A stretch of 64,000 nt of DNA from Bacteroidaceae bacterium (GCA_016291905.1 JAEEZS010000081.1:124001-188000); one strand, 5' to 3'. Shown: positions 26,687 through 35,893, counted from the first letter of the stretch. A program made the numbers and translations. The notes: generated by a model not told the origin, from the sequence alone.

Positions 26687-27424
26687 ATGAAAAAAACATT
26701 CATTTCCCTACTGGCTATCGTATCATTTATGTGTTTCAACTGCCAAGCTACAACCCCAGAGAGTGCCCTGAAAGGCAAGAAAATCCTTTTCGTCTATGGC
26801 GGATGGGACGGTCATGAACCTAGACAAACGATGGAAATACTGAAACCCTGGCTGGAGAGCGAGGGTGCCATCGTCTATTACCGCGAGGACCTGAATGCCT
26901 ATACCGACAAGGAGCTGATGGGCACAATAGACCTGGTGATTCAGACGTGGACGATGGGCAGCATCTCAAACGAACAAGAGCGAGGGCTGTTAGAGGCTGT
27001 GCGCAGCGGCGTAGGATTGGCCGGATGGCATGGAGGCCTGGGCGATTCCTTCCGCAACAATACGGAATACCAGTTCATGGTGGGTGGCCAATGGGTGGCT
27101 CATCCTGGTGGAAAGGTGCACTACGACGTGATTATTAAGGACAAAAAAGACCCCGTAACAAAGGGATTGAAGAAGTTCCATATGAACTCCGAGCAATACT
27201 ACATGCACGTGGATCCGAGCGTGAAAGTCTTGGCTACCACCATCTTCAGCGGTCAAGGCGATGCGCCCTGGATTAAGGGTGTGGAAATGCCGGTTGTTTG
27301 GAAAAAGTATTACGGCAAGGGCCGTGTCTTCTATTCCTCGCTCTGTCACGATGCCTCCGACTTCGATGTGCCCGAAACCCTGGAGATCATGAAGCGCGGA
27401 ATCAAATGGGCCGTAAGGCCGTAG
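26687..27424 (+). CDS. ThuA-like domain protein, exported
   Basis: 245 residues with a signal peptide (about 1-22; a Cys in FNCQA leaves a lipoprotein possible). The ThuA/class-I glutamine-amidotransferase-like fold shows as KILFVYGGWDGHEPRQTMEILKPWL, DLVIQTWTMGSISNEQERGLLEAVRSGVGLAGWHGGLGDSFRNNTEYQFMVGGQWVAHPGG and the late GRVFYSSLCHDASDF. No canonical Cys-His-Glu triad is evident in the elbow, as usual in ThuA. Family members associate with sugar utilisation, and in Bacteroidetes they often co-occur with exported Gfo/Idh enzymes such as the two in this window. The exact reaction is unknown. Confidence 0.88.
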   Translation: MKKTFISLLAIVSFMCFNCQATTPESALKGKKILFVYGGWDGHEPRQTMEILKPWLESEGAIVYYREDLNAYTDKELMGTIDLVIQTWTMGSISNEQERGLLEAVRSGVGLAGWHGGLGDSFRNNTEYQFMVGGQWVAHPGGKVHYDVIIKDKKDPVTKGLKKFHMNSEQYYMHVDPSVKVLATTIFSGQGDAPWIKGVEMPVVWKKYYGKGRVFYSSLCHDASDFDVPETLEIMKRGIKWAVRP

Positions 27425-27665
27425 AGCCATAGATGCATCTTCCCGTTGCATAGCGTTAGGGAATAATCTCTCAGAGTTAAGCGTTAAGCCAACAGCGTTA
27501 AACTCTTAACTCACGATATTAAATGTTATAATCGTAGCGATAAGAAGTAACGGCAGCACAAAAATAGTTGCTCCCTCTGCTGCGGCAGATGCTCCTTCTG
27601 ACAAATTAGAAGAGCCTACTATAAAAATAGCAGGCCCTTCTATTGGTTAAAAAACCGTTCTTACT

Positions 27666-28193
27666 TTACTCTTTTGGCGTGTTGCGGCGTGAGAAGAGGC
27701 GGAAACGCTTGCGGGGTTTCTCAATAGGCTTTATGACGGAAGCGGTGTCGGTGGCCTCCTGAATCTGTTCATCGGGAGTGGTTACGGGAACGAGCTCTTC
27801 GATGTTATCCTCAGCAATCATCTCGCCCTCAATATAGATACGGACGGGAGTGTTGGCGGCATTGCTGTGGATTGTGATGCTCTTCTTGAAAACACCAGGA
27901 CGCTTGGCTTTGCCATTATAAGTCACTAAGATAGAGCCCTGCTGGCCTGGGGCAATCGGTTCCCGTGTGTATTCGGGCACCGTGCAGCCACAGGAGCTGA
28001 TAGCCTGATGGATGATGAGAGGCGCATTGCCCGTGTTGGAGAACGTGAACGTGCAGGTGACGATACAGGTATCCTGCGCAACGATGCCAAAGTTATGGGT
28101 TTTCTTCTGGAAGGTCAACTCAGCAGCTTCATCGGCAAAGGCTGTGCCCATAAAAGCCAAGGCTGCAAAGAGGAGGATGATGGATTTTTTCAT
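27666..28193 (-). CDS. DUF1573 domain-containing exported protein
   Basis: 175 residues with a signal peptide (about 1-20, ending GTAFA). The body is an Ig-like beta-sandwich of the DUF1573 type: LTFQKKTHNFGIVAQDTCIVTCTFTFSNTGNAPLIIHQAISSCGCTVPEYTREPIAPGQQGSILVTYNGKAKRPGVFKKSITIHSN. The pair SCGCT is the family hallmark. The acidic-to-basic tail (about 135-175) ends RKRFRLFSRRNTPKE. Probably periplasmic or surface; role unknown. It lies 27 nt downstream of rel on the same strand and may be co-transcribed. Confidence 0.9.
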   Translation of the reverse strand: MKKSIILLFAALAFMGTAFADEAAELTFQKKTHNFGIVAQDTCIVTCTFTFSNTGNAPLIIHQAISSCGCTVPEYTREPIAPGQQGSILVTYNGKAKRPGVFKKSITIHSNAANTPVRIYIEGEMIAEDNIEELVPVTTPDEQIQEATDTASVIKPIEKPRKRFRLFSRRNTPKE

Positions 28194-28220
28194 TTGACTG
28201 ATTGTTTTTATTTGAATTGA

Positions 28221-30512
28221 TTATAATCGTTGGACTTGTTTGACGCCCTTTACCTCGCGGAGCTTTTTCAGGAGAGAGTTGAGGCGGGAGGTATCATCTA
28301 TCAGCAGCGTGAGGGTGCTGGAGAAGAGGCTGTCGTGGGTGTTGATGTTGATGTTACGGAGCTTGGCGTGCTCGTCCTTGGAGATGACGGAGGTAAGGTT
28401 GTTGATAATGCCCAAGTCGTCAAGGCCAACCACACTGAGCGTCACAGGGCAGGCGTGTCCACCAGCATTCCCTGCCCAACGGGCAGGAACGATGCGATAG
28501 CCGAAGCGGTTGCGCAAGTCGGGGGCATTGGGACAGCTGGTGCGATGAATCTTAATGCCGTCGCTGACGGTGACAAAGCCGAAGATATTGTCACCATAGA
28601 CAGGATTGCAGCAACGGGCCAGCTTGTACCCCACCCCAGCCATGTGAGGATCGATGAAGAGAATGCCTCCCGTGCTGTCGTCGTGCGAGGCGGTGCCTTC
28701 GACTTCGGTATCGAGGTGCTGACGATACTCGGCAGCGCTGTGTCCTGTAGCAGAATCGCTTTCGCCCTCGGGGAAGATGCCGTGCTCGGCATTCCATAGG
28801 GCGGTGTATTGCTCAATGACTTCATCGGCAGTAAGCTTGCCCTCAGCCACGCGCTGATAGAACGACTGCTCCTGCTGCTTGAAACCCATCTTTCGGATTA
28901 GGCGCAACATGAGCCCCTCGTCAAGCTCTACCTTACGGTTCTTGAAGCGACGCTCTATCTCCTCACGTCCCAGCGAAGCCTGCCGTGCCTCTATCTCCTT
29001 GAGTGCCTGACGCACCTTGGAGCGAGCGCGGGGGGTAGTGACCATGGAGAGCCAGCCTTGATTGGGCGTCTGGGAGGTCGATGTAAGGATTTCCACCTGG
29101 TCTCCGTTGCGAAGCACATAACCCAGACGCACATAGCGCCCACCCACCTTGGCACCTGTGCAATGGTAGCCGAGATTGGTGTGGATGCTGTAGGCAAAGT
29201 CGAGGACAGTAGCGCCATGAGGGAGCTTATAAAGGTCACCCTGAGGTGTGAACACAAAGACGTCGTCCTTGTAGAGGTCCATCTTGAAGCGATCCATCAG
29301 CTCACGGTCGTCGTCGGCATTCTCCAGCGCCTCGCGGATGCTGGTAAGCCATTCGTCAAGCCCCGTCTCGCTGCGGATGCCCTTGTAGCGCCAGTGAGCG
29401 GCAAGTCCGCGCTCGGCAATATCGTCCATACGCTCCGTGCGAATCTGCACTTCCACCCAACGTCCTTCAGGCCCCATCACCGTAGTGTGGAGACTCTCAT
29501 AGCCATTACTCTTGGGGATGCTGAGCCAGTCGCGCAAGCGGTTGGGATTGGGCTGATACATGTCGGTGACGATGGAGTATGCCAGCCAGCAGTCGGGTTT
29601 CTCGCGCTCGGGAGGGCTGTCGATGATGATGCGGATAGCGAAGAGGTCATAGACGCCTTCGAAGGGGCAGCGCTGTTTCTTCATCTTCTGCCAGATGCTG
29701 TGGATGCTCTTCGTGCGTCCTTTGATGTGGCATTTCAATCCTGCCTCAGCCATTTTGCGGCTGACAGGCTCAATGAAGTCAGCAATATACTTGTCGCGCG
29801 AGGCCTTCGTCTGAGCCAGCTTGTCCTTAATCTGATAGTACACCTCCGTCTCGGTATATTTCATCGCGAGGTCCTCCAACTCCGACTTAATGCGGTAAAG
29901 GCCCAACTTGTGCGACAAAGGAGCATAGAGGGAGGCTGCCTCGCCAGCCATACGTAGGCGGAACTCCTCGCAGGCTTCCCTATTCTCGGCAGGCAACGAT
30001 GAGAGCTGGCGCATCAGACAAGTGCGCTCGGCAATCATAATAAGGATAACACGCATATCGCCCGCAAAGGAGAGCAGCAGATTGCGGAAGTTCTCTGATT
30101 CGATGGTGGGATTTTTGTCGTAGAGGCGGCTGATGCTGACAAGTCCGTCGATGATGCGTGCCACGTCGGTACCGAAGTCTTTTTCAACGGTCGAGCTATC
30201 GATAACGCCCACGCGAACAGCCGCATGAAGCAGCACCGCCAGCATAGCGGCACGACGCATTCCCATCTCGTCGGAAACGATAAGAGCCGTCCCCACGTCA
30301 ATGAGGAGCGGGTTGTGGCCAAACACATCGCGGGTGAGCAACTGGCTATCGGCAGCAAGCCTCATCTGACGGAGGGCGAGGATGAATGTATCGTCATCCA
30401 GGCTGTCGCCCGCCTGCTTGGCAAGCAGAGGCAACTTCACAAGCAGTTCGGCCTGTTCCTCGGGTGTGAAGAAGGCCGAACCGGCAAGGATGTCAAGTGC
30501 GCTACTGTCCAC
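28221..30512 (-). CDS. RelA-type (p)ppGpp synthetase with degenerate hydrolase site
   Basis: 763 residues with the full RSH layout: N-terminal HD-like domain (about 20-190), synthetase (about 240-370, GRTKSIHSIWQKM and NGYESLHTTVMGPEGRWVEVQIRTERM), TGS (about 405-465, FVFTPQGDLYKLPHGATVLDFAYSIHTNLG), helical and zinc-finger regions (GVGYKLARCCNPV) and ACT (about 690-763). The hydrolase signature HD is replaced by LLHAAVRVG: His96 is followed by Ala97 and the following acidic pair is missing. So it should make but not degrade (p)ppGpp; a separate bifunctional SpoT is expected elsewhere in the genome. Promoter with perfect spacing just upstream. Confidence 0.93.
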   Translation of the reverse strand: MDSSALDILAGSAFFTPEEQAELLVKLPLLAKQAGDSLDDDTFILALRQMRLAADSQLLTRDVFGHNPLLIDVGTALIVSDEMGMRRAAMLAVLLHAAVRVGVIDSSTVEKDFGTDVARIIDGLVSISRLYDKNPTIESENFRNLLLSFAGDMRVILIMIAERTCLMRQLSSLPAENREACEEFRLRMAGEAASLYAPLSHKLGLYRIKSELEDLAMKYTETEVYYQIKDKLAQTKASRDKYIADFIEPVSRKMAEAGLKCHIKGRTKSIHSIWQKMKKQRCPFEGVYDLFAIRIIIDSPPEREKPDCWLAYSIVTDMYQPNPNRLRDWLSIPKSNGYESLHTTVMGPEGRWVEVQIRTERMDDIAERGLAAHWRYKGIRSETGLDEWLTSIREALENADDDRELMDRFKMDLYKDDVFVFTPQGDLYKLPHGATVLDFAYSIHTNLGYHCTGAKVGGRYVRLGYVLRNGDQVEILTSTSQTPNQGWLSMVTTPRARSKVRQALKEIEARQASLGREEIERRFKNRKVELDEGLMLRLIRKMGFKQQEQSFYQRVAEGKLTADEVIEQYTALWNAEHGIFPEGESDSATGHSAAEYRQHLDTEVEGTASHDDSTGGILFIDPHMAGVGYKLARCCNPVYGDNIFGFVTVSDGIKIHRTSCPNAPDLRNRFGYRIVPARWAGNAGGHACPVTLSVVGLDDLGIINNLTSVISKDEHAKLRNININTHDSLFSSTLTLLIDDTSRLNSLLKKLREVKGVKQVQRL

Positions 30513-30540
30513 GATGGTTATACTTTTGCATTATCACGTG

Positions 30541-30572
30541 CAAAAATAGCCACTTGTTTCTATCTTTCCAAA
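30541..30572 (-). promoter_or_regulatory. Promoter of rel
   Basis: Minus-strand TTTG (30569-30572), 20 nt, TATTTTTG (30541-30548), then the start codon 28 nt on. Consensus spacing and boxes. Confidence 0.7.
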
Positions 30573-30608
30573 AAAGAACGGATTTTTTTTGATTTTTTGC
30601 TTTTTTCG

Positions 30609-31463
30609 TCAGAACGTCAATCCCAGGCAGACGCTTACGGGCCAAACCTGCGATCCCGGGCTATACGGCGAAGGAGTTGTGCTGTTTGCAAAGAGCTCTA
30701 TCAGCGACGTCTTTGCCATAATGCTGACGTTGTTGAGGCCCACCTGTGCCATCAAGTTTACATTCAGCGGGTGCATGCTGATGCTATTGGTGATAGTCTC
30801 CTTACGCTTGCCGTACTGGCGTCCGCGTGAGGCAGGCGAGAAACGGTACTCCAATTCAGGGCCAACGGTGAAGAAGAAACCGTCGTCGGAAGTCTGGAAC
30901 TCAAGCTGTACAGGAAGTTTGAACGTCCAGTAGCGGAACCACGTCTCGTCGTAGGTGCCGGCATTAGACAATGTGGCAAAACTTGTGGTGCGCTCACCCG
31001 TAAGCATGCGGGAAGTAAAGAAATAGTTCGGCGAAGCAAACTTGTACATGGTGCGCCCAAAACCAAAGGCAAAGCCGAGCCCTACGTGGTCGCTGCCCAG
31101 CCGGACGGCATCCAATGGCAGGTAGATGCCCCACTCCCAGCTCTTGGCTTCGTCAAGCTCAATGTCGTGGAACTGCATGCTGAACGGACCATCCTGCATG
31201 AATCCGCTGAAGCCCATATAATAAATAGGAAAGTGAGCCTCAAATCCGTGTCCGAAGCTGATGTCGTATTTCACATCAGACTTCTCGGTAGTACCGCTGT
31301 CATCGTCGCGGGTGACGGTGTACTCGCGAGTGATAACCCACTGACCAATGCGTTGCTGCTCAATGCCCGTGCTCTCGTTGTTGTTCTCCTGCGCACTGGC
31401 TTCCGTAATGCCTGAAATCGTCAGCAGCGCTACTGACAACAAGGCAATGAATGACTTTTTCAT
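30609..31463 (-). CDS. Outer-membrane beta-barrel protein
   Basis: 284 residues from the ATG at 31461-31463 (MKKSFIALLSVALLTISGITEASAQ), which gives a clean signal peptide; an upstream ATG would add 18 unrelated residues. The mature part alternates short amphipathic strands with Gly/Asn/Asp turns (YDISFGHGFEAHFPIYYMGFSGFM, WEWGIYLPLDAVRLGSDHVGLGFAFGFG, FKLPVQLEFQTSDDGFFFTVGPELEYRFSP) and ends VCLGLTF, an aromatic C-terminal residue as in BAM-inserted barrels. It resembles the PorT-like/OmpA-like small barrels of Bacteroidetes. No enzymatic motif is visible. Confidence 0.8.
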   Translation of the reverse strand: MKKSFIALLSVALLTISGITEASAQENNNESTGIEQQRIGQWVITREYTVTRDDDSGTTEKSDVKYDISFGHGFEAHFPIYYMGFSGFMQDGPFSMQFHDIELDEAKSWEWGIYLPLDAVRLGSDHVGLGFAFGFGRTMYKFASPNYFFTSRMLTGERTTSFATLSNAGTYDETWFRYWTFKLPVQLEFQTSDDGFFFTVGPELEYRFSPASRGRQYGKRKETITNSISMHPLNVNLMAQVGLNNVSIMAKTSLIELFANSTTPSPYSPGSQVWPVSVCLGLTF

Positions 31464-31548
31464 AATCATGAAGTGTTGTTTTAACTTAATTTCTACTATT
31501 AGACGTTGCAAAGTCACAAAAAGTTGCAGAGAGCCCGATTTTTTTCAC

Positions 31549-31556
31549 TACTTTTG
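31549..31556 (+). promoter_or_regulatory. -7 box of queA
   Basis: TACTTTTG 22 nt before the queA ATG, with TTGC at about 31524 in the -33 position. Confidence 0.5.
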
Positions 31557-31578
31557 CCCGATTTTTTGAGGAAAAGAC

Positions 31579-32880
31579 ATGACCGACGACATTCAGCATA
31601 TCCGCATCGAGGACTACGACTATCCCCTGCCCGACGAACGCATCGCCAAGTTCCCTTTAGCCGAGCGCGACAGCAGCAAACTGCTCGTTTACCGAAACGG
31701 GACAGTGAGCGAGGACAGCTTCACGTCGCTCCCCCACTATCTTCCGAAAGGGGCGCTGATGGTGTTCAACAACACGCGCGTCATTCAGGCACGACTTCAT
31801 TTCCGTAAGGAGACGGGGGCGCTGATTGAGGTGTTCTGCTTAGAGCCGCTGTTGCCGAAGGAATATGTCTCTATGTTTGCCCAGACGGATTCATGCGTAT
31901 GGCTCTGCATGGTGGGCAACCTGAAGAAATGGAAAGGCGGAGCACTCACCCGCGTCATCGAGGTAAACGGAGAACACGTGGAACTGTCCGTCGAAAGGAT
32001 GGAAGAGGGAGTGACGAATCTGCGCGGCACCACCTACTGCACCACATCGTCGCCCGAGTTTCCCGTGCGTTTCCGCTGGCATAGCTTGAACGGGAAACAA
32101 CCCGTCACCTTCGCCGAAGTGCTACAAGCCTGTGGCGAACTGCCCATTCCTCCTTATTTAAATAGAGAGACGCAGGAGAGCGATCTCCGCACCTATCAAA
32201 CTGTCTATTCGAAGATTGAAGGCTCGGTGGCTGCCCCAACGGCTGGACTCCACTTTACGGAAAACGTGCTGAAAGCCCTTGACGACTGCGGTATCGAGCG
32301 CGACGAGGTTACGCTCCACGTGGGTGCAGGCACTTTCAAGCCCGTCAAGAGCGAGTATATCGGCAACCACGAAATGCATGCCGAATACATTGTTGTCCGG
32401 CGTGCCACCATCGAGAAACTGATTGCCCACGGAGGCGAAGCCATTGCCGTCGGCACCACCTCTGTTCGCACATTGGAGAGCCTCTACTACATCGGATGCA
32501 TCCTGCTCCGTCATCCTGATGCCGACGAAGAAGACCTCCACATTGCCCAATGGATGCCCTATGAGATGACAGAGGACATCCCCACGCTGGACGCCCTCAA
32601 GGCTATCCTGCAATGGATGGAACGGGGTGGCTACAACAGCCTCCACACCACCACGCAGATTATCATTGTGCCCGGATACAAGTTCCACATCGTGCGGCGC
32701 ATGGTCACCAACTTCCATCAGCCCAAGAGCACGTTGCTGCTGTTGGTTTCGGCTTTTTTAGGCAATCACGCCGACGGCACTCCCGTCTGGCGTGACATCT
32801 ACGACTTTGCCCTTACCAACGGCTTCCGCTTCCTCTCCTACGGCGATTCGTCCCTATTAGAAAAAGGCAAAGACTGCTAA
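31579..32880 (+). CDS. queA: QueA-family S-adenosylmethionine:tRNA ribosyltransferase-isomerase, long form
   Basis: 433 residues, about 75 more than E. coli QueA. The family transfers and isomerises the ribosyl group of SAM onto 7-aminomethyl-deazaguanine in tRNA, making epoxyqueuosine. Visible motifs: YDYPLPDERIAKFPLAERDSSKLL, LMVFNNTRVIQARL, PIPPYLNRETQESDLRTYQTVYSKIEGSVAAPTAGLHFTE, HVGAGTFKPV, and TNFHQPKSTLLLLVSAFLG. Extra length sits mainly in the middle region (about 105-165 and 310-365). Bacteroidales often carry both a standard and a longer paralogue; this is the longer type, so its exact substrate is less certain than the fold. Confidence 0.85.
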   Translation: MTDDIQHIRIEDYDYPLPDERIAKFPLAERDSSKLLVYRNGTVSEDSFTSLPHYLPKGALMVFNNTRVIQARLHFRKETGALIEVFCLEPLLPKEYVSMFAQTDSCVWLCMVGNLKKWKGGALTRVIEVNGEHVELSVERMEEGVTNLRGTTYCTTSSPEFPVRFRWHSLNGKQPVTFAEVLQACGELPIPPYLNRETQESDLRTYQTVYSKIEGSVAAPTAGLHFTENVLKALDDCGIERDEVTLHVGAGTFKPVKSEYIGNHEMHAEYIVVRRATIEKLIAHGGEAIAVGTTSVRTLESLYYIGCILLRHPDADEEDLHIAQWMPYEMTEDIPTLDALKAILQWMERGGYNSLHTTTQIIIVPGYKFHIVRRMVTNFHQPKSTLLLLVSAFLGNHADGTPVWRDIYDFALTNGFRFLSYGDSSLLEKGKDC

Positions 32881-32910
32881 TTCCCATCGTAAACAGAAAA
32901 AAACAATAAA

Positions 32911-33657
32911 ATGAATATCGGCGATAAAGTACGCTTCCTGACCGAGACAGGCGGAGGCATAGTGAAAGGTTTCAGAGATAAGAACACGGTGGTTGTGGCC
33001 AGCGACGACGGCTTCGACATCCCCATGCTGATTACCAACGTGGTTGTCGTGGGCAATACCGATGCGCTGAACTTCGAGCGGAAACCGCTGAAAAAAGAGG
33101 CGGCTCATTCCGATAATCCGACATCTTCAAAACAGGAAAAAGAGCACTCAAATCCTCCCCAACAGGACACAAAAGCAGCTTCTCCCCTTCAGCAAGAAGC
33201 GAAAGCCCCTGCCCCCATCATCCAAGAGTTTGCAGGTCACGAGGCATTGAACGTCCATCTTGCCTTCCTCCCAATGGACATCAAGTCCATCAGCACCACC
33301 GTCATGGAGGCGTGGTTGGTGAACGACAGCAACTACTTCATCACCTTCGCTTGGGCGTCTATCGGTTCGGGCAGCCAAACGCTGTTCGACCAAGGCACGC
33401 TGGAGCCTAACAGCGTAGTGTTCCTCCGCGAATTCACACGTGACATGTACAACCAGCTGGAGCACATCAGCGTACAGCTCTTTGCTTGGAAGAAGGGTAA
33501 GCCCTATCGCCGCAAGGCTGTCATTGACACCGAACTGCGCATCGATACGGTGAAGTTCTTCAAGCTCCACACTTTCCGCGAGACGGCTTTCTTTGAGGAG
33601 CCTGCCCTGCTCTACGACATTGCCCGCGACGACCGTCCCGCACGACCTGTACAATAA
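32911..33657 (+). CDS. DUF2027 domain-containing protein
   Basis: 248 residues, no signal peptide. The start MNIGDKVRFLTETGGGIVKGFRDKNTVVVASDDGFDIPMLITNVVVV is the SH3-like N-terminal block of DUF2027 proteins. A low-complexity linker (about 60-105, Lys/Gln/Pro/Ala) leads to a beta-rich domain (HEALNVHLAFLPMDIKSISTTVMEAWLVNDSNYFITFAWASI...). Many relatives end in a Smr nuclease-like domain; here no Smr HGxG motif is visible and the protein stops after RPARPVQ, so this is the short form. Role unknown, cytoplasmic. Confidence 0.8.
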   Translation: MNIGDKVRFLTETGGGIVKGFRDKNTVVVASDDGFDIPMLITNVVVVGNTDALNFERKPLKKEAAHSDNPTSSKQEKEHSNPPQQDTKAASPLQQEAKAPAPIIQEFAGHEALNVHLAFLPMDIKSISTTVMEAWLVNDSNYFITFAWASIGSGSQTLFDQGTLEPNSVVFLREFTRDMYNQLEHISVQLFAWKKGKPYRRKAVIDTELRIDTVKFFKLHTFRETAFFEEPALLYDIARDDRPARPVQ

Positions 33658-33671
33658 AAAAGATGAAATAA

Positions 33672-33703
33672 TTTGCCGTTGTCCTTTTCTATTACTACCT
33701 TTG
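33672..33703 (+). promoter_or_regulatory. Promoter immediately before the 33711 gene
   Basis: TTTG (33672-33675), 20 nt, TACCTTTG (33696-33703): a consensus promoter. Only 7 nt separate the -7 box from the ATG at 33711, so the transcript would be nearly leaderless. Confidence 0.7.
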
Positions 33704-33710
33704 TCCCCCA

Positions 33711-34385
33711 ATGAAACATATCTCACACACCAAAAGACTTCTTCTGCTCGTGCTCATCTGCGCAATCAGCGGATTCAGCCGCACGGCTAACGCCCTTATT
33801 CTTCCCACCCCTGCCGTAGTGGCTGATTCAGTTGTCGTTTCAGCCAAGGATGCCGCCAAAGCGGCAAAAGATGCTGAGAAGGCAGCCCGCAAAGCAGCTA
33901 AGGAGGAGGCGAAAAAGGCCCGTAACCACGAGAAATATCTTCAGAAGCAGGCTAAGAAGCAAGCCAAGCGCGAGAAAGAACAGGCTCGCGTCATTGCCCG
34001 CTCAAAGAAAGAAGCCGAAAAGATGGCCAAGAAACTGGCAGCCATGAAGCCCCAGACGGTTTGGCTCTACGGGGCAGGCCTTAACTTCCTCGACTCGGTG
34101 GTTTACATTACCGACTTCCAGCACTTGGACAGCATCTACATTGAGCCCGACGGCGAGTTGCGCGACTACTATGCCTACACGGGCGATCTGAAGTTCTACC
34201 TCGAATCGCACTACGGGCTGGAGAACGAGACATGTGCCGTGTTCTACATGACGGACGAGAAGAAGGCCACCAAGCGTTTCTCGAAGATGGATGCCAAACT
34301 GCGCAAGAAAGGCTTCATCATCAACCGCGTCAGCCGCGACGACTTCACATTCCAGCGGCAGGAGAAGGAACAGCTGACACAATAG
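33711..34385 (+). CDS. Exported Ala/Lys-rich protein of unknown function
   Basis: 224 residues. A signal peptide (about 1-28, ending TANA) is followed by a 75-residue helix of Ala, Lys, Glu and Arg (AKDAAKAAKDAEKAARKAAKEEAKKARN...KREKEQARVIARSKKEAEKMAKKL), probably a solvent-exposed coiled coil. The C-terminal half is a folded domain (PQTVWLYGAGLNFLDSVVYITDFQHLDSIYIEPDGELRDYYAYTGDLKFYLESHYG...). I do not recognise a characterised family, though such proteins are common in Prevotella. It lies 9 nt ahead of the clostripain-like gene and is probably co-transcribed. The start is fixed by the signal peptide. Confidence 0.75.
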   Translation: MKHISHTKRLLLLVLICAISGFSRTANALILPTPAVVADSVVVSAKDAAKAAKDAEKAARKAAKEEAKKARNHEKYLQKQAKKQAKREKEQARVIARSKKEAEKMAKKLAAMKPQTVWLYGAGLNFLDSVVYITDFQHLDSIYIEPDGELRDYYAYTGDLKFYLESHYGLENETCAVFYMTDEKKATKRFSKMDAKLRKKGFIINRVSRDDFTFQRQEKEQLTQ

Positions 34386-34394
34386 CCCTGGAGC

Positions 34395-35633
34395 ATGAGA
34401 ATAACCGCTTCCATAGACAGACTTCTGACGGTATGCCTACTTCTGCTCTTTACGGCGTGCCACCCGTGGGACGACCCCGCGAACGAAGATAACGACAACC
34501 GCCTGACACGCACCGTACTGGTGTATATGGTAGCGGAAAATAGCCTCTCCTACGGAGGATTCCAGAAACAGGACTTCGATGAGATAGTCAATTCGGTGGG
34601 CGAGATTCCCAACGACTGCCGGCTCCTTATCTATATTGACGATATGGACTTCCCGCGCCTTTATGTATCCGACAAGTCCCAGTCCTCGGGCATCCGTGAG
34701 ATGCTGCATTGGCAGACCGACTTCGACAGCTGTGACCCCAATGTCCTGAAAGAACTCATGAATGCCGTCGTCACCCTCTACCCTTCCAAGGGATACGGGC
34801 TGGTCTTCTGGAGTCACGGTAATGCCTGGCTGCCCAAGACGCGTTCCAGAGCCCCACAGCAGCGCACCATCGGCATCGACAACGGTCGTAACGCCGGCAA
34901 CAATACGGGCTCAAAGATGGAAATCAGCCAACTGAAGGAAGCCCTGAGCATCTTCCCGCAGTTGGACTTCCTGATGTTCGATGCCTGCTTCATGCAGACC
35001 ATTGAAGTAGCTTGGGAGTTGCGCGACGTCACGCACTATATCATTGCCTCGCCTGCTGAAATCCCCAATCCGGGAGCGCCCTACCACAACATCATCTCCC
35101 CGATGTTTGCCAAGAAAGCGGACGTGGAGGGCATCATTGACCAATACTACCACTACTATGCCGACTCGGTCGTTCTCATTCGCGAGGGCTACAGCTACGA
35201 ACACGGCGCGGTGCTCTCGGTAGTCGATTGCACCCAGCTGGGTGCCTTGCAGACGGCCACCGACAAGATGATTCGCAGGTATGCTTCCACGGAAGAAGAC
35301 TACGCCCTGCTGAGCATGCTCAGGTACTTCCCCATCTCGTCACAGACTATACCCGAATACTACGACATGAAGGCATATATGCGCCACCTCATCACCTCGC
35401 CCGACGACTGGAAGGAATGGTTGGCCGCCTTCGATGCAGCTGTGCCCTATCGGAGGGCCACGGAACGCTGGTTCACGTCCTACACAGGCCGCTACATGTA
35501 CATCGGCAACAAAGAGAATTATGGCGGCATCTCCATGTACGTGCCCCAGCCCGGCTCCTATTTCGAAACACTTCTGGAACAGTTTCGCAGCACCTCGTGG
35601 TATCCCGTCTCAGGCTGGTCGGCGTTCTATTAA
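34395..35633 (+). CDS. Clostripain-family (C11) cysteine peptidase, lipoprotein
   Basis: 412 residues. A lipoprotein signal ends LLLLFTAC (Cys22), so the protein is probably anchored in the outer membrane. The caspase-like C11 catalytic dyad is visible: His141 in FWSHGNAW and Cys198 in MFDACFM, with preceding YGLVFW and LDFLMF strands. C11 peptidases cut after Arg or Lys, often activate themselves, and in Bacteroides activate secreted toxins (fragipain). Substrate here is unknown. The last stretch (YNAVPYRRATERWFTSYTG-like region, SMYVPQPGSYFETLLEQ) is typical of Bacteroidetes members. It is the last core gene before the VapE element. Confidence 0.9.
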   Translation: MRITASIDRLLTVCLLLLFTACHPWDDPANEDNDNRLTRTVLVYMVAENSLSYGGFQKQDFDEIVNSVGEIPNDCRLLIYIDDMDFPRLYVSDKSQSSGIREMLHWQTDFDSCDPNVLKELMNAVVTLYPSKGYGLVFWSHGNAWLPKTRSRAPQQRTIGIDNGRNAGNNTGSKMEISQLKEALSIFPQLDFLMFDACFMQTIEVAWELRDVTHYIIASPAEIPNPGAPYHNIISPMFAKKADVEGIIDQYYHYYADSVVLIREGYSYEHGAVLSVVDCTQLGALQTATDKMIRRYASTEEDYALLSMLRYFPISSQTIPEYYDMKAYMRHLITSPDDWKEWLAAFDAAVPYRRATERWFTSYTGRYMYIGNKENYGGISMYVPQPGSYFETLLEQFRSTSWYPVSGWSAFY

Positions 35634-35893
35634 CAGTTCATTACAAAGAGAACTATTCTTTTCAAACCGCCAATAATAGTACACAAATTTGTGGACCACA
35701 TTTTTGTATACCAAAATTAGATTTACTTATTCCTCTTTTTTTTTCTAAGAATCCACGTTTTTACCCAAACACCTACCTTTTCCCGTGTAAGGCACTGAAA
35801 ATAAAGGCGTAAATGCAGGTAGGTGTTTGCAAAACACCTACCTATCACCTACCTAACACCTACCTGTCATCTGTCAGACTTGTTGTCATCCGT
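35634..35893. other. Intergenic region holding the left end of the VapE element
   Basis: AT-rich, no gene. From 35768 it holds the outer inverted repeat, the 27-nt palindrome and two 11-bp repeats described below; 35634-35767 shows nothing recognisable. Confidence 0.6.
35768..35877. repeat. Left repeat end: CACCTACCT units and palindrome
   Basis: Outer copy AACACCTACCTTTTC (35768-35782), palindrome with 12-bp arms and a 3-nt loop (35817-35843), then ATCACCTACCT (35844-35854), AACACCTACCT (35855-35865) and GTCATCTGTCAG (35866-35877). The units are exactly 11 bp. Confidence 0.95.

Noticed and set aside
27609..27640. Imperfect inverted repeat after the ThuA-like gene
   Set aside because: Stem pairing is interrupted and no U-run follows on either strand; not strong enough for a terminator call. 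The 27425-27665 gap otherwise shows only short GTTAAGC-like repeats.
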